From: Candidatus Kuenenia stuttgartensis
Lineage (GTDB): Bacteria > Planctomycetota > Planctomycetia > Planctomycetales > Planctomycetaceae
Assembly: GCA_945904015.1 (NCBI GenBank)
Contig: CAMDPK010000051.1
Coordinates: 1-42,233 of the forward strand
Length of the DNA stretch: 42,233 nt
Direction: 5' to 3'
Made by a program: the position numbers and the translations under genes
The notes under the pieces: model-generated
Seen by the model: only the letters and a program-made list of their open reading frames with translations
Database searches by the model: none
Told to the model about the DNA's origin: nothing
In this document: positions 15,864-24,056 of the stretch, in pieces
How positions within the stretch are numbered: the stretch's first letter is position 1
Layout: each line of letters starts with the position of its first letter

Positions 15864-17210
15864 TCAAATCCTCGCGGCCACCAACACAAACACGTTGAAT
15901 CCCAGAAATACGATCGCGCTACACGCGGCCAAGCGGACGAGGTGCCCGCGATCCCAGGTCGCCAATAGACGTCGCGGTTGCAGGTGCAGTCCCGCCAGGT
16001 TCGCGAAAGCTACTTGAGTCCCCAGCATCAGGTACGTCGAAACGACATACGCTCGTGACAGCGATTGCAGGCCCAGCGTCCAGCCCACCAGCATCGCGAC
16101 GACGAATGGATACAGCCGGCTCATCTCCGGGTGCTGGAACTCGTGCCGCAGGTTTCTCAGCCGAAACAGCGACAATGCCGGGAAGAAGAAGCAGCCCAAG
16201 AACAGCGTGCCGCCGAACAGACCCAGTTCGACGTAGGCATGAACGAAGGAATTGTGAGCCACTAGCCCGGCCCAATCGACGTACATCCCTTGTCCGATGC
16301 CAAACAACGCCCACGGAGAGCGGAGCGCGGCCAGTCCTTCTCGCCACAGCGTGATTCGCTCGTGGCCGGTTCCGCCTTCGGAGAGACCGATCCCTGTTTG
16401 TCGGCCGCCGATGAATGGCAGAACGCTCAGGCACATCAAGCCGGCCACGATCGCCACCTTGCGGCCGTATCGGCAAATCACGATGGCCAGGAAGGCTCCC
16501 GCCGCCGCCATCAGGCCGCCTCGCGATTTCGTGCAGAATAAGCCGGTCATCAGCAAAGCCAGCGGTGCCAACGACACGAATCGCAGCGGACCAAGTGACC
16601 GATCCCACAGGACCGACGCCCAGATAACTCCCGAAAATATGATCAAAAGCGAGAGATCATTCGGGTCTTGAAAGATGCCGGTGCCGCGCATTCGCGACAC
16701 GCGGCGGAGTGCATTCGCATCCGTCATGCCGTCGAAGTCGGAGATATGCGTGATGAACTCAAAATCCGCCAGCTCGTAGAAATCGAGCACGCACATCGTC
16801 ACGGTAATCGTCGCCGTGACCGCGATGACCGCCAGCAGCGACTTTAACCGATACACCGTGTCGGTCTGCGAGACGACCAATCCGAATAACAACAGCACCT
16901 TGAGGAAGTCGATCGAGCCTTCCTTCACGCCGTGCAAATAGAAACGTTGCAGGTGAGACAGCGCGATCGCGATCAGAACTCCGACCACACACAACATCGC
17001 CGGCTGCTGAGTCAGATTCCGCCATTGGAAATGTCGCTTCAGGCCAGCGACTCCGCAGGCCAAAGCGGCGACGATCAGCGACTCGTAGATCGGGACGACA
17101 TCCAACGCGGGGAACAACTCGGCCGGTCGCAGAATCATCGCCGCGCAGACCCCCAGCAGCAGCACGAATGCCAACTGCGAGACGGCGGGACGATTCCAAG
17201 AACGGATCAT
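15864..17210 (-). CDS. O-antigen ligase / polymerase-like membrane protein
   Basis: The start MIRSWNRPAV at 17210 has AAGGA upstream, giving 448 residues. About ten to twelve hydrophobic segments are visible. The family's hallmark is the large loop followed by GIGQGMYVDWAGLVAHNSFV and HAYVELGLFG, together with an earlier TKSRGGLMAAAGA segment. Wzy_C/WaaL-type proteins join lipid-linked glycans to each other or to an acceptor on the outer face of the cytoplasmic membrane. With the flippase 4 bp downstream this makes the head of a glycan assembly operon. I cannot tell ligase from polymerase. It is divergent from the PQQ propeller gene across a 240-bp gap that should hold both promoters. Confidence 0.87.
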   Translation of the reverse strand: MIRSWNRPAVSQLAFVLLLGVCAAMILRPAELFPALDVVPIYESLIVAALACGVAGLKRHFQWRNLTQQPAMLCVVGVLIAIALSHLQRFYLHGVKEGSIDFLKVLLLFGLVVSQTDTVYRLKSLLAVIAVTATITVTMCVLDFYELADFEFITHISDFDGMTDANALRRVSRMRGTGIFQDPNDLSLLIIFSGVIWASVLWDRSLGPLRFVSLAPLALLMTGLFCTKSRGGLMAAAGAFLAIVICRYGRKVAIVAGLMCLSVLPFIGGRQTGIGLSEGGTGHERITLWREGLAALRSPWALFGIGQGMYVDWAGLVAHNSFVHAYVELGLFGGTLFLGCFFFPALSLFRLRNLRHEFQHPEMSRLYPFVVAMLVGWTLGLQSLSRAYVVSTYLMLGTQVAFANLAGLHLQPRRLLATWDRGHLVRLAACSAIVFLGFNVFVLVAARI

Positions 17211-17450
17211 GAGCCGGAGTCCTTCAGGCGCAGAAAGAGTGTCCTCCGCGCGCAACGGTGGTTGTTCTGCGGAAACATAGGTCGCAGATCGTCACCGGCT
17301 GTCGAATTGAGAACCGGCCCGATTTCCGGTCTGAGGGGCGTTCAACTGACCCGCGCAATCGTTGCGACCGGACCTCGTCCTTTGTGGCTCAGAAGCGCGC
17401 GGGCTACATTCCGCTCCGCTTCAGCCACCTGAATGGAGAAAGGTTCGCCC

Positions 17451-18749
17451 ATGTCACGACCTCTGCTGGTGCTCGGTCTGTTTGTGCTCGCGATTTCCGG
17501 CACCGAATTGGTTCTCGCGGTCGAGCCGTCCAAGCCGTCGGCCGGAGAACGCATCGAGTTCAGTTCGGCCGACTGGCCGTGGTGGCGCGGTCCAAACCGC
17601 AACGGCATCGCGGCGGCCGATCAGAAGCCGCCGCTCAAGTGGAGCGACTCCGAAAACGTGCTCTGGCAGACCCCGATTCCCGGCCGCGGTCACAGCTCCC
17701 CGACGGTCGTCGGCGATCAAGTGTTTCTGGCGACCGCCGAACACGACCGCGAGGTGCAATCGGTCCTCTGTTTGAATCGCCAAACCGGCGAGAAGCAGTG
17801 GCAGACCGAGATTCATCAAGGAGCCTTTGAAGCGGTCCTCAAGAAAGGCAACTCGAAGAGTTCGTTGGCCTCGTCCACTGTGGCCTGCGATGGGCAGCGA
17901 CTTTTCATCAACTTTCTGCACGACGGAGCGGTCTACACGACGGCGCTCGGCCGCGACGGCAAGAAACTCTGGCAGACGAAGATCACCGACTACGTTTTGC
18001 ATCAGGGCTTCGGTTCGTCGCCGGCGATTTATCAATCGCTGGTGATCGTCTCGGCCGACAACAAAGGGACCGGAGTCATCGCCGCGTTGGATCGCGCGAC
18101 CGGCTCGGTCGTTTGGAAGCAGGAGCGGCCGAAGTTCCCGAACTACACGTCGCCGATCATTCTCAACGTCGCCGGTCGCGAGCAGCTTTTCTTCACTGGC
18201 TGCGATCTGGTGACCAGCTTCGATCCGCTGACCGGCAAGAAGTTGTGGGAGATCGAAGGCTCGACGACCGAATGCGTGACCTCGACCGTGACCGACGGCA
18301 AACTCATCTTCACCAGCGGCGGCTACCCGAAGAATCACCTGTCAGCCGTGAAAGCTGACGGCTCCGGCAAGATCGCGTGGGAGAACGGCTCACGCGTGTA
18401 CGTCCCGTCGATGCTGGTGCGCGACGGCTATCTGTACTCGGTGCTGGATGCCGGCGTGGCGATGTGCTGGAAGTGCGACACCGGCAAAGAGGTCTGGAAG
18501 GGCCGGCTCGGCGGCACGTTCACCGCGTCCCCGGTGCTGGTCGGCGAGCACCTCTTCGCCACGAACGAAGCGGGGCAGACCTTTGTTTTCAAAGCGACTC
18601 CGGAAGCGTTCGATCTCGTCGCCGAAAATCCACTTGGCGGAGAAGTCTTCGCCACTCCGACGATCTGCGGCAGCCGTATCTATTTCCGTGTCGCGCACCA
18701 AGTCGATGGACAGCGGCGCGAGAAATTGATGTGCATCAGCAAACCTTAG
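17451..18749 (+). CDS. Secreted PQQ-like beta-propeller protein
   Basis: The start at ATG 17451 is preferred over the ATG at 17433 because GGAGAAAGG precedes it and a signal peptide then begins at once (residues 5-24, cleavage near LAVEPS). The 432-residue product opens with DWPWWRGPNRNG, a hallmark of planctomycete outer-layer propellers. It continues with repeated blades ending in W: TGEKQWQTEI, GKKLWQTKI, GSVVWKQE, GKKLWEIEG, GKIAWENG, GKEVWKGR. No PQQ-dehydrogenase catalytic motif is seen, so a structural or binding role is more likely than catalysis. It stops 26 bp before the stop of the convergent TadG-like gene. Confidence 0.9.
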   Translation: MSRPLLVLGLFVLAISGTELVLAVEPSKPSAGERIEFSSADWPWWRGPNRNGIAAADQKPPLKWSDSENVLWQTPIPGRGHSSPTVVGDQVFLATAEHDREVQSVLCLNRQTGEKQWQTEIHQGAFEAVLKKGNSKSSLASSTVACDGQRLFINFLHDGAVYTTALGRDGKKLWQTKITDYVLHQGFGSSPAIYQSLVIVSADNKGTGVIAALDRATGSVVWKQERPKFPNYTSPIILNVAGREQLFFTGCDLVTSFDPLTGKKLWEIEGSTTECVTSTVTDGKLIFTSGGYPKNHLSAVKADGSGKIAWENGSRVYVPSMLVRDGYLYSVLDAGVAMCWKCDTGKEVWKGRLGGTFTASPVLVGEHLFATNEAGQTFVFKATPEAFDLVAENPLGGEVFATPTICGSRIYFRVAHQVDGQRREKLMCISKP

Positions 18750-18774
18750 AACTGCAAATCCTCGTGTCTCACGA

Positions 18775-19971
18775 TTAGTGAATCAGCTTCAATGAAGCCA
18801 TGATCGAATCCGGTTGCATCGCTCCGGTCGTGCTGATGATGGTGCCATCAAACACCGGAGCGGGTTGGACGATGACCGTCTTTTGGCTCGGACTACCCGT
18901 GAGTTTCACATACAAAACGCGAATCCCGACGAACTTACAAATCTGATACGTGGCATTGTTTCCGGGTCCAGAGACGGAGCGGAAGACGGGGATGGCTCGC
19001 GGTTGCCCGATGATGGCTGCGAGATCATCTTTGATCCCCGCACTCAGGCCGGTGTCACCGTTGAGTGCCAACAACCCGCTAGCGGGAATCTGAACTCTGC
19101 CGCCAAAGTACGCCAAGTCCGCTTCATTGGGGCCAAAGCGAATCTGTCGCGACAGGTCGGCCGTGCTGTTGCCCGACGATCCGATATCGACGGTGCCGCG
19201 ATTGCCGGAAGGCAGACTGGCATTACTGCCGGGATACATGCTGATTTCCTTAATGCCGTCCGCAGCACCGGTGACCGTACCATTGCTGTTGTACTTGTAG
19301 CTGTCAGAGCCGACGCCATTGAGAATCAGGTCATCCCAACTCGCTTCGTCGATCGCGAGTGGCAACAGCGGACAGGTGAGTCCACTCCCCGGCGGGATGT
19401 AGAAGCCGCCACCAGGAGAGAGCGTTGCGGTCGCCTTGGCAATCAGAGCCGCCGTTTTATTCCCCATCGCCCTCGCGAAGAACAGCGGCAACTCCTGGTC
19501 ACCGCGAGTGGCGACATCACCCGCCAACGGTTGGTCCCGATGAATCGTGACCTCAACAATGTTGTAGGGAGTCGCCCCCCAGGTCTCGACCCAGGCTCCA
19601 TTGGTGCTCTTCGTGCGTTGTCCGAATCGCACGTCGCGAGTCGTGTCCAGATAGGCAGCCGCCTGCTCGCCCAGGCGATAAGTCACGGCCACGACTTGAG
19701 CGGCCGACCGGCCGGTCGAATCCACTTGCTGTGACGTCAACACCTTGCCAGTTCCCCAACCATTGAGCAGCTCCAATCCGGCACTTAACACAGAACCATC
19801 GGCCGCTGCCTGCATCTGGGCCTTGGTCTGCGCCATGAAGCCGACATCCACCGCCAGTGCGGTGAAGCCCATGACAGCGACCAGAGTCACCGCTGACCAA
19901 GTGATGATGCTGCCGTGACGCGCATGACGCATCGACCGTGACGAACGGAAAACGTTTGTTGTGCGACGCAT
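18775..19971 (-). CDS. TadG-like pilus-assembly protein (TadE/TadG N-terminus)
   Basis: The start MRRTTNVF at 19971 has GGGAG upstream; earlier in-frame ATGs lack one. In the 398-residue protein a positively charged stretch (RHARHG) precedes a membrane segment at about residues 22-44, then the family segment DVGFMAQTKAQMQAAADGSV. This is the TadE/TadG pilin-like N-terminus, usually cleaved or anchored by Tad secretion. The long C-terminal part is likely extracytoplasmic. No other tad genes (ATPase, secretin, Flp pilin) are in the window, so it depends on genes elsewhere or has an independent role. It lies 105 bp downstream of the Tat protein gene under the riboswitch and may share its transcript. 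Confidence 0.85.
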   Translation of the reverse strand: MRRTTNVFRSSRSMRHARHGSIITWSAVTLVAVMGFTALAVDVGFMAQTKAQMQAAADGSVLSAGLELLNGWGTGKVLTSQQVDSTGRSAAQVVAVTYRLGEQAAAYLDTTRDVRFGQRTKSTNGAWVETWGATPYNIVEVTIHRDQPLAGDVATRGDQELPLFFARAMGNKTAALIAKATATLSPGGGFYIPPGSGLTCPLLPLAIDEASWDDLILNGVGSDSYKYNSNGTVTGAADGIKEISMYPGSNASLPSGNRGTVDIGSSGNSTADLSRQIRFGPNEADLAYFGGRVQIPASGLLALNGDTGLSAGIKDDLAAIIGQPRAIPVFRSVSGPGNNATYQICKFVGIRVLYVKLTGSPSQKTVIVQPAPVFDGTIISTTGAMQPDSIMASLKLIH

Positions 19972-20076
19972 GAGGTCTCTCCCTATTGCCGTAATCAGCC
20001 CGCGAAAAGTCTGGCGACCGAGTGTCAGGGCACTTTGAGTCGTAATGACCAACTCCGACGAACGAAGTCGCCGATG

Positions 20077-20766
20077 TCACACGGGGTCGTATTGGTGCAA
20101 CACACGTGGAGCCTCATCGACGGTGAATGTGCCGTCCGATTTGTAGTAGCGCACGCGTTCCAGGATGAATCGTCGCACGCGATGCGAGGCAAAACCGATC
20201 CGCGAGTTCCAGGTCGTGAAATTCGGGTCGTACCAGTTGAGATTGTTTCGCCACGTCTCCGTCTGCAACTTCAATTCACCGTTTCCGAAGACGCCCCAAG
20301 TCTCCGAAATTCCATTGAGGATCTCGAATACTAGGTTGCTGCCATCGATGCTCATCGCCGACGTGTAGCGAATCTCTTCGTCCACGAGATGCAGCGAATC
20401 CCAATTGACGTTGCTGCACGTCTGAATGATGGCGTCATCTTGCCACAACTGAAGTTGGACGCCACCGGACGAGAAGCCGGGTTGAGTCGCGCAATTCATA
20501 TCGAACACAGCATATTTGCCCCACAGCGTCCACGAGGGAGCCAAGACGGTGCTGACTTGGGGCGAATCGGCTTCCGGTTCTGGAGTGCCGAGTTTCACAT
20601 ACCAGTCTTCCTCAACGCGAACCGTGTTGCCGACCGCAGCTTCCTCGCCCAGGATCGACGGGACGACTCCCAGTCCAGTCAGAGCCAGCGGAGCACACCC
20701 CGCGATTCCTAGCAAACGTCGGAAGGCCGCGCGACGTGTCATAACGGGTTGATTCGACGACAACAT
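20077..20766 (-). CDS. Riboswitch-preceded Tat-type secreted protein, function unknown
   Basis: The 229-residue product starts at ATG 20766 with AAGGAG at good spacing. The N-terminus has a twin-arginine pattern (MTRRAAFRRLLGIAG) followed by a hydrophobic stretch and GEEAA, suggesting Tat export. The mature part has no recognised domain. It is rich in Trp, Asn and beta-like strands (EEDWYVKLGTPEPEADSPQV, FDMNCATQPGFSSGG, FERVRYY-like end). I recall related proteins next to Tad-type pilin genes in planctomycetes, which fits the TadG-like gene 105 bp downstream. A GEMM-I riboswitch directly precedes it, so expression probably responds to a cyclic dinucleotide. A surface or adhesion role is inference. 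Confidence 0.75.
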   Translation of the reverse strand: MLSSNQPVMTRRAAFRRLLGIAGCAPLALTGLGVVPSILGEEAAVGNTVRVEEDWYVKLGTPEPEADSPQVSTVLAPSWTLWGKYAVFDMNCATQPGFSSGGVQLQLWQDDAIIQTCSNVNWDSLHLVDEEIRYTSAMSIDGSNLVFEILNGISETWGVFGNGELKLQTETWRNNLNWYDPNFTTWNSRIGFASHRVRRFILERVRYYKSDGTFTVDEAPRVLHQYDPV

Positions 20767-20792
20767 GACAATCTCCTTGAAGCGACAAGTGA

Positions 20793-20890
20793 CTTTCGGT
20801 AGCCGGGCGATCTGATGCGACGCACGCTGCGCCGAGCCAGACCCTGGGCTTTGCGTCCCCGCCTCGCGACGGGTTTGCCTGTTCGAGACA
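20793..20890 (-). promoter_or_regulatory. GEMM-I cyclic dinucleotide riboswitch (c-di-GMP or cGAMP)
   Basis: Read on the minus strand, the leader contains ACAGGCAAACC, a P2 stem CCCGUC/GGCGGG closed by a GCGA (GNRA) loop, the invariant GGGACGCAAAGCC, then a P3 stem GGUCU...AGAUC and the closing GCCCGGCUACCGA. All of these match the GEMM-I consensus in order and spacing. The 3' edge is about 26 nt before the start codon, and the AAGGAG ribosome site is 8 nt or so upstream of ATG 20766, so control of translation start or of early transcript ending are both possible. The base that distinguishes c-di-GMP from cGAMP specificity was not assigned. Confidence 0.85.
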
Positions 20891-21100
20891 CGCTCCGTTC
20901 AAGGAGTGCAACTCGCTGAGGAGAGATGGAATCCTCGGTGGTCCAAAGCGGCCATCATTCGGCCTGACCACGGTCACCGATTTGGGGGAGAACCATCTTC
21001 AAACTAGGTCACGATTTTGAGAGATGTCGTCGGTGGCAATCATTTTTTTCCGCATTGTGGGAATGCGCAGCCGAAACCTCGGAGGTTTTCCCTGGAAGCC
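20891..21100. other. Non-coding stretch upstream of the riboswitch
   Basis: No convincing gene is seen here. It should hold the promoter of the riboswitch transcript (minus strand). A weak inverted pair (GGCCATCATTCGGCC) lies near 20950-20965, and a short self-complementary AAACCTC/GAGGTTT pair near 21075 is next to the palindromic element at 21101. Confidence 0.4.
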
Positions 21101-21162
21101 CCAGCACGACGCGCCAGCGAGTGGTTGTTCGAGAAAAACCACTCGCTGGCGAGTCGTGCTGG
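21101..21162. repeat. Palindromic element, copy 2 (same family as 357-422)
   Basis: Arms 21101-21124 and 21139-21162 are 24-nt inverted copies with one mismatch around a 14-bp middle. They differ from the 357-422 arms at one or two positions while the middle is unrelated. This copy is intergenic, upstream of the riboswitch leader and downstream of the gamma-glutamylcyclotransferase-like gene. Confidence 0.9.
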
Positions 21163-21203
21163 TGTCACGGGTCGATCCAGTCACGGATGGTGCCTTCGCC
21201 GCG

Positions 21204-21605
21204 CTACAAGTTTTCGATGCGTTGCAGTTCGGCAGCGATCAGCGGGAGCAAGTCGGCGTCGTCTTCGGTGTCGGGACGAGCATAGGCCCAAGCGATGACC
21301 GCTCCCGAGTCTGTCCACACGCGCACGGCGATGCGGCGGTATTCGTGTCCGATCAAGCCGTCGGTTGGCAATTCTTCCAGGCGATCGCAACCAGACAGTG
21401 TGCTCTCGTAAGTCGCTGGCGTGAGGAAGAAAAGTTCGCCATCAACCACGGAATCCGCTTCGCGAGCGATCATTAGCGGCGAGACGTGAGCGAAGCTCAA
21501 CAACCTCGCCGGCAGGACTCGATCAAACGCTCCGGCGAGATATCCATGATTGCATTCGCCTCGACGCAACGTGCCAAAGGCGAATAGCGGAAGTTGCAAC
21601 ATCAC
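21204..21605 (-). CDS. Gamma-glutamylcyclotransferase-like protein
   Basis: The 133-residue protein has the GGCT/BtrG-like beginning FAFGTLRRGECNHGYL (residues 9-24), a variant of the YGSLRxG substrate loop. It continues with VVDGELFFL, where the glutamate may be the catalytic acid, and ends IAWAYARP plus a helical tail. The family cyclises gamma-glutamyl amines or dipeptides to 5-oxoproline. Length and motif order match a single small domain. It starts at one of two adjacent ATG codons (21605 or 21602). It is 14 bp after the TPR gene and probably cotranscribed with it. The substrate is unknown. Confidence 0.82.
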   Translation of the reverse strand: MMLQLPLFAFGTLRRGECNHGYLAGAFDRVLPARLLSFAHVSPLMIAREADSVVDGELFFLTPATYESTLSGCDRLEELPTDGLIGHEYRRIAVRVWTDSGAVIAWAYARPDTEDDADLLPLIAAELQRIENL

Positions 21606-21618
21606 CGGACTCGATGCC

Positions 21619-22563
21619 TCAATTGGCTTCTTTCAGAGCGGCTTCATGGGAACGAAGCTCTTTCGCCAATCGCTGCAACTGAGTTCGCAAGTCCTGAAAC
21701 TTCTCAAAGGCAGTGAGAAACCGTTCGTTGGAGTCGAAGATCGATTTGTGAATCTCTCGCAAACTGAACTGCACTCCACGATCGAGTTGCGTCAAATCGC
21801 CTTGCAAATGATCTCGCAGGTGTTCGAGTAACTGTTGAGAAACGGCTTGAGTTTCGACTGCCAGACGACGGATGGCTTGCCGATCTCGGGAACGTTCTTC
21901 AGGGGTCAATTTCTTGAGTCGCACATCGACGTTCGCCTGCTTGATCGCGTGCTGATCCACCAGACGCCCAAAGGGATTGACGGTCTCCTTGACCTGATTG
22001 ATGGCTTCCTCGGCGCGAGCCAGTCCGCGCTTGGCACGCTCAAAGTCGGGATTGATCTCCAACGCCTTTTTGTATTGCTCGATGGCCGCTTTGGGATTGT
22101 TCATCTCCAGATACGTGTTGCCCAAGTTCTGCATCGCGTCGAGCATGCGCGGATTGAGTTTGATCGCCTCTTTGTACGAGTTGATCGCCATCGCCGGTTG
22201 CTTCGTCCCGCGGTACGCGATGCCGAGGTTGTAGTAACCCTCGACCGCTTTGCCGTCGCGTGAGATCGCCCGCTTCAGGATGTCGGCGGCTTTCTGAAAC
22301 TCTTCCTTGCGATTGAAGACGGCTCCAAGATTGATGTAGGCCTTGGCATCCTTCGGCTTGAGCTGCGTCACGCGTGTGAAGTGTTCGACAGCCTTGTCGT
22401 ATTGTTTGACGACGAAATAGGCGGCAGCGATCGCATCATGCACATCGGCCTGGTCGGGGTCGGCCTGCAAGGCTTGATCGAATGCCTGAATTGCTTCGGC
22501 GTGTTTGCCTTGTCGAAACAATTGCCGGCCTGCTTTGCAGAGGCTTTCGAGATCGGCAGCCAT
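21619..22563 (-). CDS. TPR-repeat protein
   Basis: The start ATG 22563 has GGAGGG eight bases upstream; an earlier in-frame start lacks one. The 314-residue product contains about five tetratricopeptide repeats in residues 1-170: LFRQGKHAEAIQAFDQALQA, YDKAVEHFTRVTQLKPKD, FQKAADILKRAI, QPAMAINSYKEAIKLNP and PKAAIEQYKKALEINP. A Glu/Gln/Arg-rich helical C-terminus (about 200-314) is probably coiled coil. No signal peptide is seen. TPR arrays bind partner proteins; the partner is unknown. It may be cotranscribed with the GGCT-like gene. Confidence 0.85.
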   Translation of the reverse strand: MAADLESLCKAGRQLFRQGKHAEAIQAFDQALQADPDQADVHDAIAAAYFVVKQYDKAVEHFTRVTQLKPKDAKAYINLGAVFNRKEEFQKAADILKRAISRDGKAVEGYYNLGIAYRGTKQPAMAINSYKEAIKLNPRMLDAMQNLGNTYLEMNNPKAAIEQYKKALEINPDFERAKRGLARAEEAINQVKETVNPFGRLVDQHAIKQANVDVRLKKLTPEERSRDRQAIRRLAVETQAVSQQLLEHLRDHLQGDLTQLDRGVQFSLREIHKSIFDSNERFLTAFEKFQDLRTQLQRLAKELRSHEAALKEAN

Positions 22564-22725
22564 CGTCGAGCCCTCCGTCAACTTCTTGTTGACATGGTCG
22601 GTGCTGGAAACTCGAACGCAAAAAATCAACGCCGGACGAGTCAGCGGTGGCAGAATATCAGCCTTTGCTCAAATCGGACAACACATTTTCGCCGACAGAT
22701 CGCGACGCCCTGTGTGGCCCGCGCG

Positions 22726-23967
22726 TCACACCGAACTTGTGACTCGACCAGCGAACTGGGTCAGCAATTCGTCAGTTATTCGCGCATCCTTGGGGACTTC
22801 TTTGATGGCTTGCAAGACGGCCAAGACCTGTTCCTCGGACAATTCGTAGCCGAGGTCATGCAATCGGTGAGCGACGGCACGACGGCCACTGTGACGGCCG
22901 ATGACCAACGTGAGGCCGCTAGCCCCGACCTTTTCCGGCCGATAAGGCAGGTAGGTGTCAGGGTTCTTCAGTAGTCCGTCCTGATGAATGCCGGCCTCGG
23001 TCGCGAAAATATTCTCGCCGCCGACCGGCTTGTTTCGGGCCAACGGCAAGTTGGTCAACTCGCTGACCAACTGACAGAGCGCATGCAGCTTTGTCGTGTC
23101 GAGCTTGAACTCGACGCCGTACTGATCGGGATGCAGCGCGAGCGCAATCGCGACTTCTTCGAGCGAAGCATTGCCAGCCCGCTCACCGATGCCGTTGATC
23201 GTGCATTGCACGACGTTCGCTCCCTCTGCGACGCAAGCCAACGTGTTCGCGACAGCGAGGCCCAGATCGTTGTGGAAATGAACGGCGAGCAGCGCCTTGC
23301 TGAGATTCGGCACGTTGTCCTGAATTGTGCGGATGAAGTCGCGCGCCTTTTCCGGCGTGAGAATCCCGACCGTGTCCGGGAAGCCGATGGTTGTCGCGCC
23401 GGCATCGATCGCTTCGCGATAGCACTGGCAGAGATACGGCAGTTCGGTGCGGCTGGCGTCTTCCGGGCTGAACGCGACGATCTCAAATCTCTCGCTGGCG
23501 TATGCAACCGAGTCGGTGATGATCTTCAAAACTTCCGCTTCCGACTTTTGCAGCTTGTGTTGTCGATGCAGCGGACTTGTGCCGCAGAACAAGCTGACAC
23601 CGCGCTTGTTGGTGGGGTTGCCGTCCAGAGCTTCGTCAGCCGCATCAACGTCCCCGCGCACGGTTCGGCAGAGCGCGGTCAGCACCGGCTTTTTCACGAC
23701 GCCGACCATGCGTCGAATCGCTTCGATATCCGCCGGCGACGACGCTGGGAAGCCGGCATCGAGCGAATGCACCCCCGCTTCTTCGAGAGCCAGCGCGATC
23801 CGCAGCTTGTCGTCCGGGTCGAGCGTCGCGCCCGGCATCTGTTCGCCGTCACGCAGCGTCGTGTCGGAGAACAGCACGACTCCCGAATTCTTGTGGTGCC
23901 GGATGATCGCCTGCTTGACGACTCCGGTCACACGCTTCTTGGCTCGACGGAAAAAGCCGAACGGCAT
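22726..23967 (-). CDS. 2-isopropylmalate synthase-type acyltransferase, lacking the regulatory domain
   Basis: The 413-residue protein starts at [10 protein letters not shown]; a longer frame to 24255 would overlap the FadJ gene out of frame. The catalytic TIM barrel is complete: [13 protein letters not shown] (residues 34-46), [15 protein letters not shown] with the metal histidines, and [15 protein letters not shown]. The linker region ([20 protein letters not shown]) is present, but the roughly 120-residue LeuA C-terminal allosteric domain is absent. It condenses acetyl-CoA with a 2-oxoacid. Candidates are a leucine-insensitive isopropylmalate synthase, a homocitrate synthase or a methylthioalkylmalate-type synthase. 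Residues alone do not decide, so no gene symbol is given. Confidence 0.8.
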   Translation of the reverse strand: MPFGFFRRAKKRVTGVVKQAIIRHHKNSGVVLFSDTTLRDGEQMPGATLDPDDKLRIALALEEAGVHSLDAGFPASSPADIEAIRRMVGVVKKPVLTALCRTVRGDVDAADEALDGNPTNKRGVSLFCGTSPLHRQHKLQKSEAEVLKIITDSVAYASERFEIVAFSPEDASRTELPYLCQCYREAIDAGATTIGFPDTVGILTPEKARDFIRTIQDNVPNLSKALLAVHFHNDLGLAVANTLACVAEGANVVQCTINGIGERAGNASLEEVAIALALHPDQYGVEFKLDTTKLHALCQLVSELTNLPLARNKPVGGENIFATEAGIHQDGLLKNPDTYLPYRPEKVGASGLTLVIGRHSGRRAVAHRLHDLGYELSEEQVLAVLQAIKEVPKDARITDELLTQFAGRVTSSV

Positions 23968-24056
23968 CGAAGGGCTCAGGGTTGCGGGGCAAAGGGGTGA
24001 GGAAAGCGGCGGGAGAATGACAGACTGCTCTGAAAATCGGAAGAGAAATTTGGTTC

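Noticed and set aside
17211..17450. A second riboswitch or sRNA in the gap between the ligase-like and PQQ genes
   Set aside because: No conserved aptamer blocks or terminator were seen; only promoter function is expected.
20999..21476. Several short open frames around 21100-21300
   Set aside because: They are produced by the palindrome at 21101-21162 and by the antisense of the GGCT-like gene.
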